Of a stretch of DNA of 17,793 nt, positions 7,522 through 13,596 are shown one piece after another (within the stretch, counting starts at the first letter, position 1; every line of letters starts with the position of its first letter). The notes under the pieces were generated by a model. The model searched no databases. It saw nothing but the letters and a program-made list of their open reading frames with translations, and was not told the origin of the DNA. A program made the position numbers and the translations under genes. This DNA comes from an uncultured Collinsella sp. (lineage in GTDB: Bacteria > Actinomycetota > Coriobacteriia > Coriobacteriales > Coriobacteriaceae), in contig CAADSV010000010.1 of assembly GCA_900751665.1 (NCBI GenBank), positions 1 to 17,793 on the forward strand, in the 5' to 3' direction.

Positions 7522-7660
7522 TTCCGATACACTCCAAGCACAGCCTAATCGCTTTGGCCAGCACGGCATCCGCCTCGCCACGCATAACACCAAAGCACAC
7601 CATGGCAATTCCGACGATCAACAAGGCGACCTGTACCATGGGTTTTACCGCTTTGAACAA
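7514..7660 (-). CDS. CD1871A-family small CXXC-motif membrane protein
   Basis: A 48-residue frame that is easy to miss because it starts with TTG. It has one membrane helix (MVQVALLIVGIAMVCFGVM), then RGEADAVLAKAI, then the terminal RLCLECIGIG with a CLEC redox motif. This ending and size match the CD1871A family of CXXC micro-proteins, which I recall being encoded next to polyferredoxin and TlpA-like genes in anaerobic gut bacteria. Its job is unknown; a small electron-transfer or assembly subunit of the redox trio is a fair guess. TTG 7660 is chosen because AAAGGAG lies eight bases upstream; GTG 7669 is in frame but overlaps that site. The stop overlaps the start of the polyferredoxin gene by eight bases, suggesting translational coupling. 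Confidence 0.85.
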   Translation of the reverse strand: MFKAVKPMVQVALLIVGIAMVCFGVMRGEADAVLAKAIRLCLECIGIG

Positions 7661-7750
7661 CTCGACCACTCCTTTCGTTACGCGACCATTGGACCATATC
7701 GACTATAAAATCCGTGTTAAGCGCGATTTGGAATGTGCAAGGAGACTGTT
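7661..7750. promoter_or_regulatory. Divergent control region between the redox operon and the two-component system
   Basis: This 90-base gap separates two operons read in opposite directions, so both promoters and any shared operator must lie here. The AT-rich core ACTATAAAAT (7702-7711) can be read as a -10 in either direction (TATAAA forward, TATAGT reverse), but I find no well-spaced -35 for either. Ribosome binding sites mark both ends: AAAGGAG for the CXXC gene and AAGGAG for the response regulator. Confidence 0.45.
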
Positions 7751-8425
7751 ATGCGTATTTTGATCGTCGAAGACGAGCGAGCACTGTGCGATGCAATCGC
7801 GCGCAGCCTGCGAAACTTGGCGTACAGCGTCGACTGCTGTCACGACGGGCAGGAGGCGCTCGACCTACTGGGCGTCGAAGTCTTTGACCTCGTGGTACTC
7901 GACCTCAACCTTCCCAGTATCGATGGCATGACCGTGCTCAGGGAACTTAGGAAAACCGACTGCGAGACCAAGGTACTGATTCTGTCCGCACGTTGCGAAA
8001 TATCCGATAAAGTCGCCGGACTCGATGCCGGCGCCAACGATTACCTTACCAAGCCGTTTCATCTGGACGAACTTGCGGCAAGGATCCGCAGCCTTACCCT
8101 CAGGCGCTTCGCACAAAGCGACATAGTATTAACCTGCGGAAAGCTCCGCTTTGACACCAAGGCGCGCATCGCTTCCGTGGACAGCGAGGCTCTATCTCTT
8201 ACGCGCAAGGAAACGGGAATCTTGGAATACCTGATGCTTAATCAGGGGCGTCCGGTAAGTCAAGAGGAGCTTATCGAGCACGTTTGGGATAGCAGCGTGA
8301 ACAGCTTTAGCAACGCAACCCGCGTTCATATCTCGTCACTCCGTAAAAAGCTGCGCAGCGCTTTGGGATACGACCCGATTCGCAATCGGATTGGAGAGGG
8401 CTACGTTATGGAGGATGGAGAATGA
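7751..8425 (+). CDS. OmpR/PhoB-family response regulator
   Basis: The 224-residue protein has a receiver domain at 1-115: acidic pocket Glu7-Asp8 in LIVEDE, phosphoacceptor Asp51 in VVLDLNLP, switch Ser79 in LILSA and Lys101 in YLTKPF. A winged-helix DNA-binding domain at about 128-224 shows the family patterns LTRKETGILEYLMLNQG and TRVHISSLRKKLR with the final RIGEGYVME hairpin. It should bind DNA as a dimer when phosphorylated by the kinase encoded next. ATG 7751 is chosen because AAGGAG lies six bases upstream; a longer frame from 7733 lacks a site. Its stop overlaps the kinase start in ATGA. The divergent neighbour is the redox operon, its likely target. Confidence 0.95.
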   Translation: MRILIVEDERALCDAIARSLRNLAYSVDCCHDGQEALDLLGVEVFDLVVLDLNLPSIDGMTVLRELRKTDCETKVLILSARCEISDKVAGLDAGANDYLTKPFHLDELAARIRSLTLRRFAQSDIVLTCGKLRFDTKARIASVDSEALSLTRKETGILEYLMLNQGRPVSQEELIEHVWDSSVNSFSNATRVHISSLRKKLRSALGYDPIRNRIGEGYVMEDGE

Positions 8426-9561
8426 AAGGGCTTTCGCTGCAATGGCGCATAACGATTATGACGGCACTGCTCACGTGTGCGGCATGCGTGCTGACGAACT
8501 GCCTGGTCGGCTATACGGGCATGCGCTACATGGATGCCATCGGCAGCGACATCTCGGCCCTTAGCGCAGCCGGCGTAGATGCACCTCAGGCGTTTGACCC
8601 AACGAAGGGGAGCCTCGATGACGAGGTCACGATCGTCGTAAACGACGCACAGGAGTCTTTTGGCACGACAGCCTGGTACATCACGGCTGGAGTCACACTC
8701 CTTGGCGGCGCGCTGGCGTACTTTGTGAGCGGCCGTGCACTCAAACCGCTACGGGCTTTTGCAGCCCAGGTTGAGCGTGTGCAGCCTGACAACCTAAGCG
8801 AAATCAGACTCAGTGAAGATGTGCCCACCGAACTACAGCGATGCAGTGCCTCTTTCAACGACATGATCGCCCGTCTTGGCGAAGGGTTCTCTGCACAGCG
8901 TCAGTTTACCGGCAATGCCGCACACGAGCTGCGCACCCCGCTCGCCCTTATGCAAGCACAGATTGAACTATTCATCTCCGAGCACCCCGGTTTGCAACCC
9001 GAAACGGCCGAGCTGCTCGGCCTGCTACAAGAACAAACCGAGCGCATGTCTCGAATGGCCAAGGTATTGCTCGAGATGAGTGAGCTCCGCAGCGTTCCTT
9101 GCGAGGACGATGTGGAACTTGGTCCCTTGTCCGAAGAGGTCCTCACCGACCTTGCGCCACTTGCCGAAAATAAGGGCATAGCCCTCAATTGTGCTGGAGA
9201 CGCTTTAGTAATCGGGAGCGACACGCTCCTCTATCGGCTGGTGTTTAACCTGGTCGAAAATGCCATCCATTACAGCCGCCCCGGCTCGACTGTCAACGTC
9301 TCCATCGGCGACAACGACAGCCACGTGTTCCTGCGAGTCGAGGACCAGGGCCCGGGAATACCCAAGCAGTACCGTGAGAGCATCTTCCAACCGTTCTTTC
9401 GCCTGGACAAATCCCGCAGCAGGGCATACGGCGGCGCAGGACTCGGACTAGCGCTTGTCTGGGAGATTGCAGCGCTTCACGGTGGCACGGTAGAGGTCGA
9501 AACAAGTTCCGAGAACGGAACCGTGATGCTCGTGACCCTCTCAAAGGGGGCCACCACGTGA
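8422..9561 (+). CDS. Sensor histidine kinase
   Basis: The 379-residue kinase has two membrane helices (about 9-31 and 85-104) flanking a short extracytoplasmic loop of about 50 residues, then a HAMP-like linker, the H-box AAHELRTPLAL with phosphorylated His168, and an ATPase domain. The ATPase shows the N-box FNLVENAIHYS (275-285), G1 DQGPGIP (308-314), F-box FQPFFRLDKSR and G2 GGAGLGLAL (337-345). All catalytic residues are present. The first membrane helix holds three cysteines (19, 22 and 27) in TCAACVLTNC, which is unusual. It is translationally coupled to the response regulator. With so small a sensor loop, the signal may be read in the membrane or through the cysteines rather than by a ligand-binding domain. 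Confidence 0.95.
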   Translation: MKGLSLQWRITIMTALLTCAACVLTNCLVGYTGMRYMDAIGSDISALSAAGVDAPQAFDPTKGSLDDEVTIVVNDAQESFGTTAWYITAGVTLLGGALAYFVSGRALKPLRAFAAQVERVQPDNLSEIRLSEDVPTELQRCSASFNDMIARLGEGFSAQRQFTGNAAHELRTPLALMQAQIELFISEHPGLQPETAELLGLLQEQTERMSRMAKVLLEMSELRSVPCEDDVELGPLSEEVLTDLAPLAENKGIALNCAGDALVIGSDTLLYRLVFNLVENAIHYSRPGSTVNVSIGDNDSHVFLRVEDQGPGIPKQYRESIFQPFFRLDKSRSRAYGGAGLGLALVWEIAALHGGTVEVETSSENGTVMLVTLSKGATT

Positions 9562-9591
9562 TCCGACTGTCCAGGAGTTCCACCCGGCATT

Positions 9592-9884
9592 GTGAAACGC
9601 GTCCCAAAACTTGGACATGAGGAATGGGAGGCAGTTCGCATCTATGCCGAGGACGAAGTCCTGGCGGGGATTCAGGATGCGCAGAGGAAGCTTACGGCAG
9701 AAAACTCCGACAGAGTCGTGACCGTCGGCGGCAACTGTATGGTGTCGCTTGCCCTCTTCGATTACCTGCACGGGAAATACGAGAACGTTGGAATCGTCTG
9801 GATCTATGCGCATCCGGATGTATCCACGCTGAATGATGGCTACCCCCAACGCTCACGCCATGGTACTTGGCAGCCTTTTGGGAG
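9592..9884 (+). pseudogene. Arginase-family protein fragment, frameshifted
   Basis: The translation contains DRVVTVGGNCMVSLALFDYL and GIVWIYAHPDVSTLNDGYP, which follow the GGxC/H and DAHxD metal-site regions of arginase/agmatinase-fold proteins. Three things show decay. The first aspartate of the DAHPD ligand motif has become tyrosine (YAHPD). An extra C in the run at 9843-9847 shifts the frame, and the expected NAHAMVLGSLLG continues in the +1 frame. Homology also stops at about 9880, roughly halfway through a normal 300-residue protein, and the first 80 or so residues are missing as well. It lies 30 bases after the kinase stop and joins an unrelated antisense fragment. Confidence 0.75.
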
Positions 9885-10198
9885 AAAGTCATCCTGGTCT
9901 TCGGCGGCGAATAACTCGAATGTCCGCAGGCAGACTCCAACCTGTGCGCGGAGAAGCTGGGCGACGCAAACAAGAGTCCTCGACTCGAGCATGGAGATGA
10001 ATCCGTCTATCAGTCTCATCGCATACTCAGAGGAGGATGCCAGATATAGATCCCATTGGGTAAAGTCGCCGTTCATGAAGGGAATCACTGCATTGCGCTC
10101 GGCGGCTCTCAAGGCACTCAGGCTTTGTTCTGTTTCCCAGCTTCTTGTTTGAACTGTTCGCTATCCAAAATGCCCCCAAATGCCGGCTTCTCAACAAA
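9873..10198 (-). pseudogene. Fragment of a helical protein of unknown function, frameshifted
   Basis: On the reverse strand coding-like sequence reads ILDSEQFKQEAGKQNKA, breaks, and resumes as LSALRAAERNAVIPFMNGDF, then RLIDGFISMLESRT and LLRAQVGVCLRTFELFAAED. The two parts are in different frames and are joined by a single missing base near 10118-10123. The pattern (Arg-rich helices, IDGFISMLE, LLRxQ, CLRT) resembles a family of hypothetical helical proteins I recall from gut bacteria but cannot name. The coding sequence is cut at about 9873-9884 where the arginase fragment begins on the other strand, so its C-terminal part is gone. The true start is not visible. Confidence 0.5.
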
Positions 10199-10228
10199 TC
10201 AAAAAAGCAAGAGAGACAGAGATTAGGT

Positions 10229-10420
10229 TCATGCTCCACTGAACCCGCGCTTCCAGTCGAGGCACTCCTCCTCGAAGATCTCCCCGGAGTCCCGTCTCTC
10301 GCGCCCCTCACGGAACTGTCCATATCAGTGTGGCCAATCCAAGCACAGCCCCACCGCACGGCCCAGTCGCTTCCGGTCCTGCGCGGCCCCGTGAAGGCGG
10401 AAGGGCGTGGTTGTCGTCAT
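10229..10420 (-). pseudogene. Short reading frame broken by an in-frame stop
   Basis: On the reverse strand ATG 10420 follows a good ribosome binding site (AAAGGA, five bases away). It encodes 31 residues beginning MTTTTPFRLHGAAQDRKRLG and ending in a TGA at 10325-10327. The same frame continues past the stop for another 31 codons with natural-looking codon use (YGQFREGRERRDSGEIF, EEECLDWKRGF) before a second TGA. The simplest reading is a small basic/acidic protein of about 63 residues with a nonsense mutation, but a genuine 31-residue peptide is possible. I do not recognise the family. The gap 10421-10580 between it and the next gene holds nothing I can support. Confidence 0.35.
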
Positions 10421-10580
10421 CGCGTTCCTTTCTCCTCGTACCTTTTTGGGCATGCGTCACGGGCCCCCGCGCGGCGCTGAGAGCGAATCGGCGCAGGCTT
10501 GGGGCCAGTTGCGTAGAGGTTGAGGTTCGGGTTTCGCCGGCTTACGCAGCTGGCGGGCAGAGCGCCCGGGCTCGCTGCGC

Positions 10581-10835
10581 CTAGGGCGCGGCGGGATCCG
10601 CGACGCCGGAGGTGTCGATCTCGCCCAGATTGGCGAGCTGCTCGATGAGGGGGAGGCCCATCGGGTCGTCCACCTCGACGCCGCCGAGCACGATGATGCT
10701 GTCGCGCGTGTCGATATGGGTTGTGAACACGGCCGGGTCGAAGCCCGAAGCGATAAAGCCAATGCCCGCGAGGACAACACCCGCGGCAACGAGCCCGCCC
10801 GCCACGGCGAGGTAGATCTTCTTCGCGCTGGTCAT
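10581..10835 (-). CDS. Short single-pass membrane protein, possibly a truncated DUF4097-type protein
   Basis: The 84-residue product has one membrane helix (about 8-30, YLAVAGGLVAAGVVLAGIGF) followed by a short acidic outside segment containing IVLGGVEVDDPMG. In PadR/DUF1700 operons the third gene often codes for a longer DUF4097 (YvlB-like) protein of 250 residues or more that begins with just this kind of helix. The present gene stops before the beta-helical repeat domain would begin, so it may be a shortened version, but a naturally small protein cannot be excluded. ATG 10835 is chosen since GGAG lies eight bases upstream; GTG 10844 is in frame but overlaps that site. It lies 15 bases after the DUF1700 gene. 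Confidence 0.7.
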   Translation of the reverse strand: MTSAKKIYLAVAGGLVAAGVVLAGIGFIASGFDPAVFTTHIDTRDSIIVLGGVEVDDPMGLPLIEQLANLGEIDTSGVADPAAP

Positions 10836-10850
10836 GGTACTCACTCCTTT

Positions 10851-11474
10851 CTACGCCGCGAGATGCGCGGCAGCGCCGCCCTTCTCGCCCTTACCCTTCC
10901 AGAAGGGCGAGGCGGCCTTCCTCGCCCAGAGCACCGAGAGGCGCGCAATTTGTTTTGAGGCGGCCCAAGCGCCAGCACCAACGAAGAGCGCCACGCCGAC
11001 GAGGCCGAGCCCCACGCCCGCCGAGGCGAGAGCGTACGGGAAGTGGCCGATGATGACGCCGCTTACGGCAAGCAGGAGCCCAACTACGCCCACGCCCCCG
11101 AGTGCCGCCGCGACGATCCACACGCAGAGCGCCAGCAGCCAGATGCAGATATAGACCGTGACGGCCACGGCGGCGAAGGCGGCGAGCAGCGGCACCCACA
11201 CCGGGGAGCCCACGATGGCCAGCACCCACAGCAGCGCGGTGCTGCGCCGGCGCGTCCTCGCGATCGCGCGCGGCAGGGCAGGCAGGTCGTCGAGCTTGGC
11301 CTCCGCCACCTCGCCGGGCGTGCCCATGGCGGCCACGGGCTCCTCCTCGCTCATACCGTCCTCCATGCGATCGGCGATGGCCTCCGCATAGAACGCCTTG
11401 GTCTCCTCCACCTGCTCGGCCGGCAGGCAGGTGAGCAGCTCGCCCAACCGGCCCAGAAACTCATCACGCGTCAT
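10851..11474 (-). CDS. DUF1700 (HAAS-domain) membrane protein
   Basis: The 207-residue protein starts with the family's helical N-terminal domain, MTRDEFLGRLGELLTCLPAE then ETKAFYAEAIADRMEDGMSEEE and AAMGTPGEVA (residues 1-56). After a basic linker, four hydrophobic segments cover about 80-173. The C-terminal tail is basic. DUF1700 proteins are nearly always partners of PadR regulators and probably modulate or sense membrane conditions; no enzyme activity is known. ATG 11474 lies inside the end of the padR gene (11-base overlap) and has GAGGGGG about six bases upstream; the ATG at 11489 has no such site. The two genes are clearly co-transcribed and probably coupled. Confidence 0.88.
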   Translation of the reverse strand: MTRDEFLGRLGELLTCLPAEQVEETKAFYAEAIADRMEDGMSEEEPVAAMGTPGEVAEAKLDDLPALPRAIARTRRRSTALLWVLAIVGSPVWVPLLAAFAAVAVTVYICIWLLALCVWIVAAALGGVGVVGLLLAVSGVIIGHFPYALASAGVGLGLVGVALFVGAGAWAASKQIARLSVLWARKAASPFWKGKGEKGGAAAHLAA

Positions 11475-11781
11475 GGTGCGCCCCCTCAACGTATGCGTAA
11501 ATCTCCCGTACGGACGGCCACTCGGCCAGGAACTCCTCGATGCGCGCTCGCCCGTCGTCCGTGATGCGGTAGTACCGGCGCAGCCGCCCGTTGTGCTCGG
11601 CGGAGCGCGCCGTGATGCACCCGGCCTTCTCCAGGCGCTTGAGCAGCGGGTAGAGCGTCGACTCCGTGAGCCCCATGCTCGCCGGTACGTCCTTCACGAT
11701 CTGGGAGCCGTAGGACTCCCCGCCGGGGACGGCCCCGAGCACGCAGGCCTCCAGGAAGCCGCGCTTCATCTGTGCCTCCAT
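11464..11781 (-). CDS. PadR-family transcriptional regulator
   Basis: The 105-residue protein is a typical short PadR repressor: N-terminal MKRGFLEACVLGAV helix, GESYGSQIV, recognition helix region LTESTLYPLLKRLEKAG (38-54) and the wing with LRRYYRITDDG (68-77), followed by a C-terminal dimerisation helix. PadR proteins bind palindromes near their own promoter and are released by a small ligand or membrane stress. ATG 11781 has AGGAGGT six bases upstream, an excellent site; the longer frame from 11847 would begin upstream of the promoter's transcription start. It leads the operon with DUF1700 and the short membrane protein. Confidence 0.93.
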   Translation of the reverse strand: MEAQMKRGFLEACVLGAVPGGESYGSQIVKDVPASMGLTESTLYPLLKRLEKAGCITARSAEHNGRLRRYYRITDDGRARIEEFLAEWPSVREIYAYVEGAHHDA

Positions 11782-11801
11782 CCGCACACCTCCTCTCGTC
11801 A

Positions 11802-11847
11802 TATACTGTGCTATACTCACTATACGATGCAAGGTATTAGACGTCAA
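11802..11847 (-). promoter_or_regulatory. padR operon promoter with phased TATAC repeats
   Basis: On the minus strand TTGACG (847-842 of 11,000) and TATAGT (824-819) are separated by exactly 17 bases, a strong sigma-70 type promoter starting near 11812, about 30 bases before padR. Three copies of TATAC (11802-11806, 11812-11816, 11821-11825), spaced 10 and 9 bases, cover the -10 region, the start site and the first transcribed bases. This is where an autorepressing PadR would bind. Confidence 0.65.
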
Positions 11848-11913
11848 CTCTCATCGCGAAGGTTCTCCGGCCCCTGCACGCTGCGAACGTGATGTCGCGG
11901 GACGGTTGGCATT

Positions 11914-12294
11914 ATGCATGAAACGTCAAGTAACGCTCTTTTGATCCACTTCCACTCGGCCCCATATGCCTTGCACAACGCCCCCTTCGACCTCGGAATC
12001 AAGAGAGCCGCTAGGCTGGACATGCCGGACGGTAAGGTCCTGGACGCCATGGTGGACTTCTCCGATGCCATGGGGGTCATGGGTCTACGCCGATGGAGGC
12101 CCACACACACGGCAGGGCTCGCCCGTCACCGCTGGTCGCCGGACGGTCCCCACGCCTCGCTCGCCAACGCGCAGGCGACAGCAGCAGTCCAGCGCTGGCT
12201 GGAGACGCCGGAATGCCCAGAAGATGCGTTTCCCATCGCTGCGACAGAGCTTTTTGTAGGGGCGGCAATTTTTCCTAATGTCGAGGTCAGCTAG
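11914..12294 (+). CDS. Uncertain open reading frame of 126 codons
   Basis: The frame from ATG 11914 gives MHETSSNALLIHFHSAPYAL ... ARLDMPDGKVLDAMVDFSDA ... AVQRWLETPECPEDAFPIAA. Parts have GC-rich third positions like real genes here, but there is no ribosome binding site, no known domain and no hydrophobic segment. It may be a decayed gene or a chance frame. It lies between the divergent padR operon and the LuxR-type regulator, and it is the only coding candidate in the 11782-12436 stretch apart from a weak antisense frame at its end. Confidence 0.3.
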   Translation: MHETSSNALLIHFHSAPYALHNAPFDLGIKRAARLDMPDGKVLDAMVDFSDAMGVMGLRRWRPTHTAGLARHRWSPDGPHASLANAQATAAVQRWLETPECPEDAFPIAATELFVGAAIFPNVEVS

Positions 12295-12410
12295 GCTTCG
12301 ATAGCCACCTTGGGAGCATCGCCAATAGACTCTTCCTTTATACGTTCGGAATAATCGTAGGCGATACCCACAAATTCCGGTCCCGAGCAACAGGAGTACA
12401 ATTGCTGCAT
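12291..12410 (-). pseudogene. Possible C-terminal gene remnant
   Basis: On the reverse strand 39 codons read MQQLYSCCSGPEFVGIAYDY then SERIKEESIGDAPKVAIEA before a stop at 12291. The last 28 residues look like natural protein sequence and use AT-richer codons than the neighbours. There is no ribosome binding site and no recognisable family, so it could be a leftover tail of a lost gene or a chance frame. Confidence 0.2.
12375..12402 (+). promoter_or_regulatory. Weak candidate promoter for the LuxR-type regulator
   Basis: TACAAT at 12397-12402 is a good -10-like hexamer 34 bases before the ATG at 12437. The hexamer 16 bases further upstream, TTCCGG (12375-12380), is a poor -35, so activity may depend on an activator. 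Confidence 0.3.
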
Positions 12411-12436
12411 TGTTGCCAGCTGTTGGGAGATGGAAG

Positions 12437-13441
12437 ATGGACTGCGATGGCTACCCATGCGTTCCCATGCCGTTGATGTGCACCGCCTTTGTGCCGGGGC
12501 AGATTGACGCTGCGGTTGCAAGCATTTCCGACCCCGATTCGCGCGCCATTGCCACGGCAGAAGCGCTGTACTTTCGCGGACAGGCCGCCCTCGCTGCCAA
12601 GACGGCGCGCCCCTATGTTGACGCCACCGATCCCGCACTGCGCTATTCCGCATGCTTTATCTGCGGATACGCCAGTCTATCGCTCAACCGCATCGCCGAC
12701 GCCCGCCGGTGCCTTGCTGGCATCCTCGATACGCCAGCCGACAAAGAATCGCCCGCCATCCACGCCACGCATATCCTGTTCGCCTCGGCCGCGAGCGTCC
12801 TGTTGCACTTGCCTTCCCCGTATTCTGCCGAAGAGTTTTATCCGCTTGCGGCGCATCTGCCCGAAGGCCTGCGCCTGTTCGCCAGCTACGTGATGGCGCA
12901 CGCCTTGTACCTGCGCGGCGAATATGGCCGCAGTCTGGGCATGGCGGAAAACGCCCTGATCATGAAACAGGGAAGTTATCCCATCTCGGAGCTGTTCCTG
13001 CACCTGTCGGCTTCCATGGCCTGTATGAGTCTCAAAGACGTCGACGCCGCAAAGGCACACTTCGGAGCCGCTTGGGACACTGCGCGTCCCGACGGCCTTA
13101 TCGAGCTCATCGGCGAGCACCACGGCCTTTTGCAGGGGCTTATCGAGGCATGCTTAAAATCGCAATACCCCGACGATTTCGCTCACATCATCGAAATCAC
13201 GTATCGATTCAGCTACGGTTGGCGACGCATCCACAACCCCGATTCGGGCGAGGACGTGGCCGACGACCTGACGACCACGGAGTTCACCATGGCCATGCTT
13301 GCCTGCCGTGGGTGGACCAACGCCGAAATCGCACGCCATATGGGAGTATCGCCGGGCACCGTTAAAAACCGCCTATCAGGAGTGTATGCCAAGCTTGGTA
13401 TCGGAACTCGCGCCGAGCTGGTCGCGCATATGTTGCGTTAG
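12437..13441 (+). CDS. LuxR-family transcriptional regulator with a TPR-like N-terminal region
   Basis: The 334-residue protein ends in a LuxR/GerE helix-turn-helix (about 275-334): LTTTEFTMAMLACRGWTNAEI, then ARHMGVSPGTVKNRLSGVYAKL. The first 270 residues are a series of Ala/Leu-rich helices (for example ALYLRGEYGRSLGMAENALI and LHLSASMACMSLKDVDAAKAHF) of the tetratricopeptide type. There is no receiver domain with a phosphoacceptor, no autoinducer domain and no ATPase, so signal input is unknown and is probably protein-protein contact. ATG 12437 is chosen because GGGAG lies seven bases upstream. The next gene, 155 bases on in the same direction, encodes a giant exported protein that this regulator may control. 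Confidence 0.88.
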   Translation: MDCDGYPCVPMPLMCTAFVPGQIDAAVASISDPDSRAIATAEALYFRGQAALAAKTARPYVDATDPALRYSACFICGYASLSLNRIADARRCLAGILDTPADKESPAIHATHILFASAASVLLHLPSPYSAEEFYPLAAHLPEGLRLFASYVMAHALYLRGEYGRSLGMAENALIMKQGSYPISELFLHLSASMACMSLKDVDAAKAHFGAAWDTARPDGLIELIGEHHGLLQGLIEACLKSQYPDDFAHIIEITYRFSYGWRRIHNPDSGEDVADDLTTTEFTMAMLACRGWTNAEIARHMGVSPGTVKNRLSGVYAKLGIGTRAELVAHMLR

Positions 13442-13596
13442 CGACCGGGCTGCCAAGCGCATCGAACGCGTTCCGGAACCCGGCGCTTCGCTCGATTAAT
13501 TTGGACATTTTGACCCTTGAACGGCACTACCGCCACGGGGCGACTTCTCGCAAAATTGGACTATTTCCTCCGATGTTTGCGGGATGGGAGCCAAAG

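Noticed and set aside
13442..13596. A separate promoter or terminator between the regulator and the surface protein gene
   Set aside because: TTGACC (13510-13515) and TTGAAC (13517-13522) lack a -10 at proper spacing, and the AAGCGC/GCGCTT pairing has a 22-base loop without a T-run, so neither can be supported.
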